Assembly (NCBI RefSeq): GCF_050908995.1
Contig: NC_135118.1
Span: 1,488,001 to 1,552,000, forward strand
DNA: 64,000 nt
From: Andrena cerasifolii
Taxonomy: Eukaryota; Arthropoda; Insecta; Hymenoptera; Andrenidae
Reading direction: 5' to 3'
Shown piece after piece: positions 53,701 through 63,972 of this stretch. The notes under the pieces were generated by a model, which was not told the origin of the DNA, did no database searches, and saw only the letters and a program-made list of their open reading frames with translations. Both the position numbers and the translations under genes were made by a program. Within the stretch, counting starts at the first letter, position 1. Each line of letters begins with the position of its first letter.

Positions 53701-54680
53701 TGACTCGTGGTCTTGATAACTCCGTGATGCGGTAGGAAATAACCGTCACTGCTTGCCTGACTCTCTATGACCTCCGACATGTGACCAAGATCCCGATACT
53801 CCTTGATGACCGCGCGATATTGCTGGCTTAAGTTTGTATCCCGTTGTAGCCTCCGTTCTAGAGAAATGAGCCGTTTCATGGCTCTTGACTTTGATTCTCC
53901 CAACTGTGAAATCTTCTCGTTGAAAGGGAGGGCCACGATGTATCTTCCATCAGTGTTCCGCGTCGTGTTGTCTTGAAAGTGCCGTTCGCATGCATCTTCC
54001 GCCGCAGAAAGACGGTGAATCTGCGGTCCTTCTTCAAGTTCCCAGAATTTGTTAATATCAAATTGAAGAGCAGCGGTTGTGTGACAGCATCTGTTCCGAT
54101 TTGTCTGCGTGGTTGGTGCGCTCCCCCCGATGACCCAACCGAGCCTGGTTTTCTGCAGGTATAGGTCTGGACCGTCTGGAGGCGACAGGTTAATTTGCCC
54201 AACGCATAAAAGGGACAGTGCCGTCCCGGCGCCTAGAAGCAGGTCGACAGGTGCGGGGCGATAGAAATAAGGATCGGCCAGTCTGATGTTACCTGGAATG
54301 GCAACAGTCGACCGGTCGATTGCTTGGTCTGGGACTAACGATGAAATCTTGGGGATGGTCAGGAAGGTCAATGTTCGTTCGTATCCATTGACGCGTGCCT
54401 GGATAGTTGCTGTAACGGTATGTTTTGCCACCGTAGAAAGGGCGTTGAGGACTCCAACCGGAACGTGGCATTTTTTCTTTCGAATCCCGAGTTTTTTGGC
54501 AAAACTCTCGGTCATGAAATTTGTCGTCGCAGCGGTGTCGAGCAATGTTCGACAATGTATTGCTTTATGATCCTTGTTCATGACGTTTACTTGCGCCGTG
54601 ACGAGGAGTTCATTGGTGACCGGATTGACGACAAATACATTTTGCTGTTTTGTTCCGCTTGAAGTCCCAGGACACGCTAG
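50748..54680 (-). CDS. BEL/Pao pol, unit 2
   Basis: Same length (1277 residues from the first ATG at 54581) and domain order as unit 1, with all catalytic motifs intact. Amino-acid differences from unit 1 that I can see: Met instead of Lys in RPxDRKYQ of reverse transcriptase, Gln instead of Leu in SIWxHGPEW, Trp instead of Leu in KLQRxSPFV, and Asn instead of Ser in DLTxEAF of the integrase. A few silent changes also occur (near 51855 and 52608). The two units are therefore not a perfect copy, which argues against a simple assembly duplication. Confidence 0.93.
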   Translation of the reverse strand, partial: LACPGTSSGTKQQNVFVVNPVTNELLVTAQVNVMNKDHKAIHCRTLLDTAATTNFMTESFAKKLGIRKKKCHVPVGVLNALSTVAKHTVTATIQARVNGYERTLTFLTIPKISSLVPDQAIDRSTVAIPGNIRLADPYFYRPAPVDLLLGAGTALSLLCVGQINLSPPDGPDLYLQKTRLGWVIGGSAPTTQTNRNRCCHTTAALQFDINKFWELEEGPQIHRLSAAEDACERHFQDNTTRNTDGRYIVALPFNEKISQLGESKSRAMKRLISLERRLQRDTNLSQQYRAVIKEYRDLGHMSEVIESQASSDGYFLPHHGVIKTTSQTTKLRVVFDASAETSTGVSLNDTLYIGPKIQDDLVYILLRFRIHQYVITGDIEKMYRQFLVRPMDRKYQRLLWRDSDGNIKTFQLNTVTFGLSAAPYLAIRCLTQLSQDEGHRFPHASKILRRDFYVDDALTGASTREEAFALREELTELLKLAGLNVRQWASNDRSLLEGLPKESINNKLHLGESSTVKTLGIIWNSADDSINYSVKITPSPQCITKRYISSEIAKIYDPLGLLGPVIIVAKILLQKIWTLKIDWDESLPMSIDSEWTQYYSQLPLLNNTTFQRKTMINSATEVQLHGFCDASERAYGACIFLRSIDTYGHIWTELLIAKSKVAPLKQQTIPRLELCGALLLASLAVTVKKALHVHVNRIIYWTDSTIVLHWLNMSPHILKTFVANRVSEIQTKTEIIDWRHVRTNDNPADLISRGQSPEEFLQPSIWQHGPEWLAKDESHWPIWELTPNLDPPEQKKSICLITTSIDTDFLEKYSSWGKLQRIIARCLRWKCNNDQKGVLTVIELNYAHNVIIKLLQRIHFLEELRCLAKKRNAEIKGKLQRWSPFVDKDGILRVGGRLKHSAMPFSQRHPIILPKSYTTTLIIENEHRMQLHAGVQTTLYAVRRRYWPIDGRSQVWKAVKRCVRCCRAHPPPVKYIMGNLPQARVTESRPFTNVGVDYCGPFFIKEKRHRNRNRIKAYVAVFVCLAVKAVHLELVSDLTNEAFIAALRRFIARRGFCVNIYSDNGTNFVGANNNLRDLQQLLRSDDHNEKVQIFLADRSIEWHFIPPQAPHFGGLWEAAVKSFKYHLKRVAGADLFTFEDFNTLIIEIESILNSRPLTAISSDPNDFLVLTPGHFLIGDSITSLRERDFRETPPNRLSNWQHIQKVKQHFWTRWHQEYLNELTTRNKWSKGDHLIEKGTVVLIRDDHIPSMQWALGRVSEVHPGSDGIVRTVTVKTATNVLDRAVKKLVPLPNQKEEDDPGEPVSNVDIR

Positions 54681-54683
54681 TCA
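54681..54683 (-). promoter_or_regulatory. candidate gag-pol readthrough stop (UGA CUAG), unit 2
   Basis: Same stop and 3' context as in unit 1, with pol open in the same frame downstream. Confidence 0.6.
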
Positions 54684-56018
54684 ATCAGACGTCTTTGGGT
54701 TTTCCTCTGCCGATGTTCCGGATCCGATGATCGCGCCAGGCGGTGAGGAAGAGTCATCTGCTTCGTTCTGGATTCGCCCAGATTTGTGTAACATCGCATG
54801 ATGTCGTTTGTGGCACATGCGACATGGACTGAACTTACAGAACTTGATAGCATGCCATTTTTGAAGGCAATTTGGGCATAGAGATGCTTTTTCGACGGTT
54901 GCTCGACGTTCCTTTACAGTTTGCGCTTTGAAAGTGTCGCAATTCCAAATCCCGTGAGGTCCCTTACAGAGTGAGCATTGATAGGTGGTCGCGGTATTGA
55001 CTGATTGTTTACGCGACGTACCCTGTCGATTGCTTCTATGGTTTTCCGATGACATTGATTTCGATGGGGGCGTTGGAGCGCAATTCGCGCGTTTTTCTAG
55101 GAATTCTAGTAATTTGAGATATGAAGGCATTTTCTTATCCTTCAACGTAATTTCCCAATGCCATAAGGTGTCGGCGTTTACCTTGGACAGAATGATAGAT
55201 ATGAGCATTGCGTTCCACGACTCGATTGGTTCCCCTAAATTCTTCAACGCCCGTAAATTTTGGTTCACCGTGTCCACAAGGTTACCTAACGTTTCTGGAG
55301 AATCTTTCACGGGCTTTTGGAACTCTCGAATCGTTTCACAATGTCGTAGGATGATTCTTCGCGTACAATCGAACTTCTCCTTTAACAAATCAATCGCGCT
55401 AGTATAATTTGCGTCTGTCGTACTGAGGCACTCGATGCTTGCGGCGGCCTTTCCGGTCAGAACGGATCGAAGGTACTGCAATTTTTGTACCGGCGTCAAA
55501 TCGTCGTTACGGCCAATCGAAGAAGAAAATATGTCGTAAAACGACGTCCATTTTTCGATGCTACCATCGAATGTCGGTAGATTCAAATCGGGTAATTTAA
55601 CCGGCGTCGGAGTTGATACCGATAACGCGGGTGACGCGTTTGTATCGCGTGTCGATGAAGCTACCGGGTGCTTGCTTTGAATAATCCTGTTGGCTCGTGC
55701 TACTACGGCGTAATAATCGTTCTGAATTTCATAACGACGTGTTTCTTCCCCTTCATCGAGGTCTTCGATGTCGGACTGGATGTCGTCGAATCTTTTCCAA
55801 TATTCATTCAGACCACTCAGATGTGCCTCGACAAGAAATATGTCGCGTTGTCCATCTTCTGGACTTCCGTCGAGGAACTTAGTGAATGCGGTAATTTGCC
55901 CTATAATTTTACCGCGTTTGCGACGCAAAGTGCTGATTTCGGATACTTGTTTATCTGCCGGCAGATTGTCTGTCGGCAATTGATGGGAGGATTGGTCGGA
56001 ACGCCTTAGTTTCGGCAT
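54681..56018 (-). CDS. BEL/Pao gag, unit 2
   Basis: The 445-residue product appears identical to unit 1 gag, including the three zinc knuckles and the UGA CUAG terminus (54681-54683). Start at ATG 56018. The UTR between it and LTR 3 holds the tRNA-Tyr primer site at 56294-56310. Identity of gag while pol differs at four residues may reflect gene conversion or chance. Confidence 0.93.
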   Translation of the reverse strand: MPKLRRSDQSSHQLPTDNLPADKQVSEISTLRRKRGKIIGQITAFTKFLDGSPEDGQRDIFLVEAHLSGLNEYWKRFDDIQSDIEDLDEGEETRRYEIQNDYYAVVARANRIIQSKHPVASSTRDTNASPALSVSTPTPVKLPDLNLPTFDGSIEKWTSFYDIFSSSIGRNDDLTPVQKLQYLRSVLTGKAAASIECLSTTDANYTSAIDLLKEKFDCTRRIILRHCETIREFQKPVKDSPETLGNLVDTVNQNLRALKNLGEPIESWNAMLISIILSKVNADTLWHWEITLKDKKMPSYLKLLEFLEKRANCAPTPPSKSMSSENHRSNRQGTSRKQSVNTATTYQCSLCKGPHGIWNCDTFKAQTVKERRATVEKASLCPNCLQKWHAIKFCKFSPCRMCHKRHHAMLHKSGRIQNEADDSSSPPGAIIGSGTSAEENPKTSD

Positions 56019-56314
56019 CGTGGAAAGAAAAGGTGGCTTGATGGAATTGACGAAACAATGAAACGAGCCTACCTTATTGAGGAGAGGACGTCAGGGTTGC
56101 TGAAGTCTGCTACGATGTCCGGAACCTTGGTGTACCCGATATGGATGCTGCACTGGGCGGTGCAGTTGATTGGCCTCTGGTTGAGACGATTTTCCGCTTT
56201 TTAATGAAACGGCAAGACGCTGTGGTCAGCGTGAAATCACTCACAAAACACTGTATGTATATGTTCTTTGCCGGAATCCACACGCTACTGGTATCCGGCT
56301 CGAAGGACCAAAAA

Positions 56315-57109
56315 TGTTCACACGTAGACTCGATGCGACCCGAGATTTATTTTCGAGTCGACGGAGGTTGTAAGGCTCCGTTCGAAATGTCTTGACACCG
56401 GAGTCACGAGGATACCCTAGACGCTTTACCGAATTAGGGTTAATAAATGGATGCACAATTATGTAACATGTAATAACAAAAAAAACTATATTTAATAAAA
56501 CTGTGCAACAAGTATTAAAAATGAACAATAAAAAACAGTGAAATGTGAGGGTGGTTCGTGTGAGTCACGTACGAACGCGTGTCGTCTTTTTGTACGACCT
56601 TTCGGTCGAGAGTTTTTTCTGTGACTGATTTTAGTTAACCCACTGCCGGACTCGTCCGATTTCTTGAAGTGATTCCGGCGGGGTGGCTTTGATCCGATTG
56701 GCCAACGTTTGCAGTGTCAGCCAATCGGGTAATTTCCCTAGGACCAAACGCGCCATCTATTCCCTGCGCCCTTGGCGCGCCTTTTCTGGGAAAGTGGCTA
56801 AATTTGGCGGGATGGCGCCTTGTCATGGTATTTGGCGGCAAAGTTTTCTTACCTGCCCGCGTAAGACGGCAAGAAAGCGCAAGGACGCCCACATCTGCGT
56901 TGCACGTGGGGTCGCGTTAACCGGCGACCCTTCTGGTGGTGCCCGTGAGGTGGTCAAAGGCGTTGGCTTATCCTTGCAACGGTCAAACTGTGTAATAAAG
57001 TGTGCAACGCAGATGTGAGGATCCCAGGAAAGCCTACTAATAAATCATTACCCTTAACGGTAAATGTAAGCCCGACTATTTTCTCCGCGAGTTTATGCAA
57101 CGCGGAACA
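56315..57109 (-). repeat. BEL LTR 3 (5' LTR of the array)
   Basis: 795 bp, apparently identical to LTR 2. Followed by TTAGC, the right-hand target duplication, and then piggyBac exon 1 sequence. Confidence 0.95.
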
Positions 57110-57388
57110 TTAGCCATGATTGCCACACAGTACGCGTCGTACGCGACAGACGAAATGAGACTAACGTTAGCAGGCGCGCTATGGTCGAAAAGACCGACGC
57201 GTAAATATGTATGATTTAAAACCTACACGAGTGCACTAAGTGTCGCTCCGTAACATAAATAAGTCAAGAACTCCTTCAAAGAGGAATAACTCTACGGAAA
57301 AAGTAAACAGTCGAACGCTATGGATCATGCTTCAAAACATATGAAATCGTCGGTCGAAAAGACCGACATGCGCCTACTCCCGGGTTAA

Positions 57389-59357
57389 GTGGGTAGGTTA
57401 CCCTCGATAGTCCTAAAACAGGCCTTTTTCAAACGCAAATTGTAAAGTGATAAATAACAGTAAAGAGAACGATTTTTTTCTATTTTTAATCGTTATTCTA
57501 CGATCTTTAACAACAAAACAGAAAAAGTCTAAATATCTCTAAGTATATAAAAGTTATGAGTAAAAACCTAAAGGCGTGTACGCGGTGCACCGTTTGATGA
57601 TTTCACTCTATGCAAATAAATTTTTCATGTGAACCATTTACATTCGGATGACACAACGACGTGCATTTCGAAAAACAGTACATGCGTCTTCGTTTGAGCA
57701 CGTTTTGCCAGCAAAAGAATACGATACAGATATAAATTAAAATTTTCATGTATGTTTTCTTTGGAGAGTAGACGGAGTTATTATTTATTAAACAACAGTT
57801 TCAAAAGTTGAATTTTTCGACGCAAAATGCACTTGAACAATTTAAACTGATCACGCGTTGAAATGTTTCTGCCGTATAATCCAAAATGGGCTATTCTTCG
57901 GGGCGAATGAGTGAAATGTGCTGGTTTTCGCGGCGGAAGACCAAACGTGTTAATATTCGTCGGAAACGATGAAATGTACTTCTTTACGTGTCAAACTGAA
58001 ACGTGCAGTTTTTCGTAAAAAAAAACCTGCTACTTTTCGAAACGCACGCCGTTATGTCGATCCGATGAAAATGGCCCACATGAAAAATTTATTTGCATAA
58101 TGTAAAGCTAACTTCATTAATAGTCAAGACATTTTTGATCAAGTCAAATAAAATTGTTCAAATGTAAATTATTTGTTATATATATTTTTCCATTTCTAGA
58201 GGGAAGCAGCTTTACCAGTAGTCGACTCGGCGTCGCCAGCAGCCGCCAAGCCGCGTCGCAAAAACGGAGCCGCTTAAAGAGGAAAATCCGGGCGACATAG
58301 GGAGGTGTCCGACACAGCCCCCCAGTGATGCAAAGGATCAGACGATAACGAAGGTAATTATGTGGAATGTGGTACTATATCTTAGGGTAGACCGCGGGTG
58401 ATAGTAACATTTTGATTTTGGAATACGATTACGCAAGAACTATCACAGTTAGAACAAAAGTTCTTATATGAACATGTTACTTACTTATCTGAAATTATTG
58501 AGACAACAGTTTCGCTGCATGTTAAATAATATCTGGGTTATTAATAAAAAATGAAACGCGGGGAAAGTGTAACACTGCATGGAGTGGATAGTAGCACAAA
58601 TTTAACTTAGCAAAATTAAAAAATATTTGTTGATTTTAATTATAATAATAAATGAAAAAGGTAAAATTTATAACCACTTATGCGGTATCGAAATTGTGAC
58701 AGAAATAGAAAACGTTTTGGCTAGTTTCCAAAATTCTATATATGATCAATTCTTACATTCAGTACATTGCACCCATTTTTTACTTGGTTTGCTTGTGCTG
58801 TGCTATATGATTCCATGCAAAATGACAATATTATTCATTTATTTTGTCACTATTCGGTTCTGGCGCGGTACAACTGACTCCGACTGCCGATGTTACAGTC
58901 GCCCCCGAACAGGCTTTTGAGTTTAAATTATAAATTTTGATTAACGAGACACTTAAAAGTATAAAGTAACGATGAGTATTACTGTAAAAATATTTAAAAA
59001 AAAAAAAGAAAAATCACGTACTTGCAAAGGGAGTATTTATATTGCAATTTTAAATCAGTAAGAAAAAGCTACTTTGGGATATCGAAAAGTTATTTTCTTC
59101 GCTATACATGTCTATACCACTAGGACATGGATGCGTGTATTCCAAATGTCATTCTTCATCATATATTCAAATTTTGTGTTAATATCTATCATATGTTTTG
59201 AGATATTTAACGTGTTACTTCCTACTCAACTATTTTGTGCGAAATGATGCAATTGTCAGAATGATATCCCGTTTTAAGAAATGTCCGAATATTTTTTTAT
59301 GAATCACTGTATGTATGGGTAGAAGTAAAAAACATAATTTTTATGTTTCTGATTCAG
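57389..59357. other. AT-rich stretch, no gene supported
   Basis: No convincing coding sequence. A GC-rich island at 58199-58357 lies between TTTCTAG and GTAATT and looks exon-like (KPRRKNGAA in one frame), but all three frames carry stops, so I do not call it coding. Confidence 0.5.
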
Positions 59358-59522
59358 TTACGGCGAGAGATACACCGTCTAAAATTTTTGAGGGGCCGCC
59401 GCCAACAGCGCAGAATGCCACCCGGCGGACGGGGAAGAGGTGGAGGTGGCTGGGGAAGAGGTGGAGGTGGCCGGGGAAGAGGTTTTAAATATTTACTACA
59501 TGTAGAGCATTTACTAGAATAA
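59358..59522 (+). CDS. possible RGG-rich terminal exon
   Basis: After a TTTCTGATTCAG acceptor, an open frame of 54 codons encodes basic residues (LRREIHRLKFLRGRRQQRRM), then Gly/Arg repeats (PPGGRGRGGGGWGRGGGGRGRGF split here as one run of about 20). It ends in TAA with AATAAA about 10 bases later. That layout suits the last exon of an RNA-binding protein gene with an RGG box. Upstream exons were not found, and a GGN-rich repeat can give an open frame by chance. Confidence 0.3.
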   Translation, partial: LRREIHRLKFLRGRRQQRRMPPGGRGRGGGGWGRGGGGRGRGFKYLLHVEHLLE

Positions 59523-59824
59523 TTTTATAATAAATTTGTTTAATTAGTAAACGATTTTATGCCGCTTCGCTTCATTTTAACCCACTTCCAAACATCCAAT
59601 TGTCTTGAAATCTCGCAGGCGTACGTAGTTATGATGACAATACAAAATTATGAGAAAAAAACCGAGGAGGTACAAAAATTACCCAGTCATCAATACATAT
59701 AACCTATAACCACAAATCCAAACGACTTGAAATCAGCCAATATACACAAATCAAATCAATTCAATCGACATGAAATAATAAATAATACAAATAATACAAA
59801 AATATAGTAAAAATAAATTTTAAG

Positions 59825-61430
59825 TTAAACGATCATTCCGTCATTGTCTCGGCTTAATATTTAAAAGTTGCTGTCCAATTGCCACCCTATTTTTTCCTAT
59901 TACTGCCCTCTTGTTTGCAACGATGTATTCCCGAAGTGTCGACTGTGTGCACTCTTAATACAATACCAGTGCCAGGAGCCGGTTCATATAAGCAATGAGC
60001 TTTAAATTTGGCACCGAATTCTTTGCAAATACCATATATTTTGAAATATGTTCCCGCTTCCGAAGAATCGAAAATTTTTCCATATTTAAACGTATAAGCG
60101 CACGGAAGTTTCGTTTTTAAAAAACAAGCTTTGCAAATAATATCAGTCCAGCTGGGACTGAGTATTTTATAAGCTGTTCCGCGAGTGCTCTTTTATTTTT
60201 AAACTTTCAATACAGGAGCAATAGATTTCCATTGCTCCTCAGACAATGTAATATCAAAATATAATTGCGGCAGTTTATTATTCATTTTATTCGGATTATT
60301 GTCAGATTTGAATTCTTGGCTAGTATTACTTTCATTTGAAACATTAATGTTATCCACTAGAATCATCCCGAGGCTCGGGGTCGCAAGATTCGGGTTACAA
60401 GCTTGGCCGCCATGAGCGGGCAATTTGATTTCAAGTTGGCTCGGCAAAACTCGGCCGCGATCGGCTCGAAAGCCAGCTATTAACAGGAGAACGAAACGGA
60501 AAGAATTGTGTATATCATTTATATCGACACCAGTGATAAGTTTTTACTTTTCTGTCTCCTGTTGAATCATAATTAACCGAGCCATCAGTAACCGAACAAA
60601 ATTGTTACCTGAGAACGTAGAACAATTATGTTTCTTACATGTTAATTTAAAATAATAAAATATTCGCCATCCCGTATATTTTAGTTACTACGAAACATCC
60701 ACGAAATATTCCATTCTGTATGTTTATAGTTATTTGTACGTTTTTTTATTTTAAATCTGAACCTATCCCAAAAACATAATATCCTATGTATCCCGTTTAT
60801 CTAAAGTACTAAGTATGAAGTATATTTTATTAACATTTTAAAATATTGTCGATGTAAAAATTGTCTTCATCCCAAGTTTTGAACATAGTATTTATTTAAG
60901 TACGTATATGGATATATTCAGTATTTACAGACTATTTGGTAGCAATGAAAATATATATATATAAATCAATAATAAAATACAAATTATCATTCAAGGCAGA
61001 TAGAAAGGTATAAACTTATCACTGGTAATGATATAAATGATATACATAATTTTTTCCGTTCTCGATTTCCTGTTAATAGCTGGCTTTCGCGCCGATCGCG
61101 GCTGGGTTTTGCCGAGCCGATCTGAAATCAAATTTCCCGCTCATGGCGGTCAAGCTTGTAGCCTGAATCGAGTCTCGGGATTTCGAGCAATACGAGAGTA
61201 TCGGGACCCCGCCCGATCCCGCCTGATACTTTCCGGCCCGTCCCGAGCCCGAAACGTCGGGTACACGAACACCCCCACACCCCTGCTAACCACTATTTCT
61301 TTTTCTCCTTCTTCTTCCACTGGAATTTTGAAATGTTTTTCAAACTTGTTAGCAAATTCCACCGATTTTTTTGTAATGTAAGAGTTTAGTGTATTTTGTG
61401 CCAACGCAACAGAAATGTTTCTAAATTGCG
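59825..61430 (-). pseudogene. MULE (NOF-like) inverted partial copy
   Basis: Minus-strand homologue of the gene at 61610 onwards, recognisable from QFRNIS and NTLNSY (about 61430-61380) through KFEKHFKIPVEEE to NKMNNKLPQLYFDITLSEEQWKSIAP (60250-60199). It continues with several stops and frameshifts to about 59825. An insertion at about 60355-61290 splits it. The insertion has its own inverted repeats (60390-60550 and 61013-61190) and appears to duplicate TAGTGG, but its ends do not form clean terminal repeats. No function remains. Confidence 0.65.
60355..61290. mobile_element. insertion with inverted arms inside the MULE copy
   Basis: Arms at 60390-60550 and 61013-61190 share phrases such as CCGCGATCGGC, AGCCAGCTATTAACAGG and ATATCATTTATATC in inverted orientation. 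Comparison with the uninterrupted relative at 38960-39000 shows the insertion point. The duplication looks like TAGTGG (6 to 8 bases), suggesting hAT or another cut-and-paste group, but this is unresolved. Confidence 0.5.
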
Positions 61431-61609
61431 TAGTTACTTTCTTTCGTTGACGGCCCTCAGCGCTGCGCCCTGAAGCGGCGCGGTACCAAGTCCCACTTCT
61501 GAAACGTACAGCTCTTGCAAGATCGTGCGTTCATTTACGGCTTGTGAAGAAACTGTGAAAAATTATACAATTTTTCGTTTCGCGATTTCATTGTAGTTAT
61601 TATTGAGAA

Positions 61610-63972
61610 ATGCCTAGAAAAGCATTGATAGACTCTGGTGTGATTCTGCATATACTGCAGAAGTGCGAAAAGTGTGAATTATTCGATGGGAGCTGCAAAT
61701 TGAGGTGTCGTACGGATAAAGTGTGGAAAGAAATAGCTGCAAAATTGTCAAGTACGTTGTCGCCAGACACATTAAATTTCCACCTTAGAACCAATAGATG
61801 GAATTTGTTAACAAATTTGAAAAAACATTTCGAAATTCCGGTTGCAGAAGAAGAAGAAGAAAAAGAAATCGGGGATCGTATCAATGTCAGTAACGACTGT
61901 AATATTAGCCAAGAATTCGAACCTGACAATAATCGGAATAAAATGAATAATACACAACATGTATGTTGGAAATGTGATGTGTGGAAATCCATTGCTCCTC
62001 AGACAATGTAATATTAAAATGTGTCGAAAGTTTATAAAGAAAAGGGCACTCGTAGAAAATCTTACAAAATACTGAATCCCGGTTGGACTGACATTATTTC
62101 CAAAACTTGTTTTTTAAAAACAAAACTTCCGTGCGCTTATACCTTTAAATATAGAAAAAAAATTGATTCTCCGGAAGCGGGAACATATTTGAAGATATAT
62201 GGTATTTGCAATGAATGCGGTGTCGAATTTAAAGCTCATTGCCTATATGAACCGGCTCCTGGCACTGGTATTGTATTAAGAGTGCACACAGTCGATACTT
62301 CGGGAATACCGCATGACAAGAAAAGAGCAATAAAAGGAAAAAATAGGGTAGAAATTGGGCAACAATTGATAAATATTAAACCCAGAAAATGGAGAAACGA
62401 TGCAGCATCAGATTTAACCTACGACGATCCTGAACCTCCTTATATTGCGCGACAATGCACTTTAAGAAAAATCAGGGAAGAAGCCATCGTACGGGAATTA
62501 GGAATCAATAAAGATCTTGATTCTATTAGTTCGTTATGTGAGTAAAATATAAGGGACAATACGCGGGATACATTAAAGAGATTTCCAAGGATCACTTCTA
62601 TTGTTTTTACTGGTCACCCATGCAAACGGAATTGTACAAAACATTAATTAAAACATCCAGGAAAATAGAATTAGACGCAACTGGAAAATTAGTGAAAGTA
62701 ATAGAAAATTAAATGGTGACAAGAAACATATATTCTTGTACCAAATTATTATAAAAGGTGCAAATGGTATACAACCAGTATTTCAAATGCTTTCAGAAAA
62801 GCACGATACTAATTTAATTACATACTGGTTCAGAGAAATCATAAGATGCGGGGCACCAGTGCCTCCAGAAGTGGATTGTGATTATTCACTGGCGCTTTTG
62901 AATGCAACCAGCTTAGCATTCAATGAACGTTGTTTGAAAACTTACATTTCGGATTGTTATAAATGGATTAGTGGAGAAATGTTGCAACATCCACTTCACT
63001 GATTTGTCCGAATTGATATTGCCCATTTGATAAAAATTATTTGTAGCAAGGATGTATTTCACAGGAAGCATCCTAAAATTAAAGACTTCTTTGTGCGATG
63101 CACGGGACTAATGTCATCATGTGATAATGTGGAAGATTTTAAGACACTGCTTGAGTCAATATTTATTGTCGCTTACAGTGAGTACGATGGCAAAGATGCC
63201 GATGGAAATACAGTAATATGTGAGCAGAAGCGAACGTATTTATTCGAAAGAATAAAGTCATTCACATTTACGAGCGACGACAATGAAAAAGAATACGATG
63301 ATTTAGAAACTTTAAATGAAGATGAGAGTATAGTTGTATTTATAAATAGTATCAGGGATGCGGCTGAACAAATTACAAAAAAACAGTGTAGAGACAGATA
63401 TGTTAAACTCATGTTTTTGTCCAGAATTTGTCCCTTATCTAGTTAAATTAGCTAGACATTTTCCTGTCTGGACACAGGTGATGAGGAGACATTTCCCTCT
63501 GTCGTCGAATGTAGCGACATCCTCTAGATGTGAAGTATATTTTAAAGATCTGAAGCATTCAGATTTGGGTACAAATTATAAACCAACGCGCGTCGATAAA
63601 TTTATCATCCAGCACATAAAATCTATCGAAAATCTCTCGAAATTGGAACGTGCTGCAATTAAACGCACGAACGAAAAAATTGCACTGCTGCAAACTGAGA
63701 TAAGACAGGAAAAAGAAAGAAAAATTGATTCACGTGATTTTTGCGAAAATGTGCAGGACGCTACGGATACTTGTGATTATTTAAGGGAACAAGAAAATTG
63801 GAAAGGGTTAAATATTGAAGTGAAATCAAGTAAATCAAAAGATTTACAAGTGGACAACGATGAAAATATACAAAATCGAAGTCCAACCGCAGATGTAGAA
63901 CAAAACAATACATTGAATGTAATACAGAAGCCCTTAATCAACAAAAAAATACTCCTAGAGGGAAATATTTAA
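61610..63972 (+). pseudogene. MULE (NOF-like) transposase, frameshifted
   Basis: The N-terminus at 61610 (MPRKALIDSGVILHILQKCEK) has paired Cys (CEKC, CKLRC) suggesting a DNA-binding zinc element. Then come an acidic linker, a Cys-containing region (YGICNECGVEFKAHC), WRNDAASDLTYDDPEPPYIARQ, and the catalytic-domain region FYCFYWSPMQTELYKTLI with IELDATGKLVKV, the first Asp of MULE transposases. QPVFQMLSEKHDT, GAPVPPEVDCDYSLALLNA and a C-terminal region to 63972 follow. Frameshifts or stops occur near 62010, 62545, 62712, 63003 and 63400. Resemblance to the NOF/FB protein family is from memory. Paired inverted copies fit the FB-NOF type of organisation. Confidence 0.65.

Larger units (their letters stand above)
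43290..57114 (-). mobile_element. BEL/Pao tandem array: LTR-internal-LTR-internal-LTR
   Basis: Three 795-bp LTRs (43295-44089, 49805-50599, 56315-57109) alternate with two internal regions (44090-49804, 50600-56314), with an exact 6510-bp period. The block is flanked by one 5-bp duplication, TTAGC (43290-43294 and 57110-57114). No duplication flanks the middle LTR. This is the structure expected from unequal recombination between LTRs after a single insertion. Confidence 0.95.
42620..57388 (-). mobile_element. internally deleted piggyBac hosting the BEL array
   Basis: The element is 42624-57384, with ends CCCGAGAGTAGGCGCGCC and CGCCTACTCCCGGG, flanked by TTAA at 42620-42623 and 57385-57388. 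Its own sequence totals about 940 bp: the 3' end region (42624-42835), the intron, exon 1 (part of the transposase start, interrupted at 43294/57110), and the 5' end region with subterminal repeats. Nearly all of exon 2, including the catalytic triad, is deleted near 42835. The exon 1 remnant also has an in-frame TAA (near 43206). It is non-autonomous and closely related to the full-length copy at 23311. Confidence 0.9.

Noticed and set aside
43295..57109. Array as a pure assembly duplication
   Set aside because: The two units differ at several sites in pol and LTR 1 differs from LTRs 2 and 3, so they are not a duplicated contig. Long-read confirmation would still be decisive.
58199..58357. 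Exon-like GC-rich island between TTTCTAG and GTAATT
   Set aside because: All three forward frames contain stops, so it cannot be an internal coding exon.
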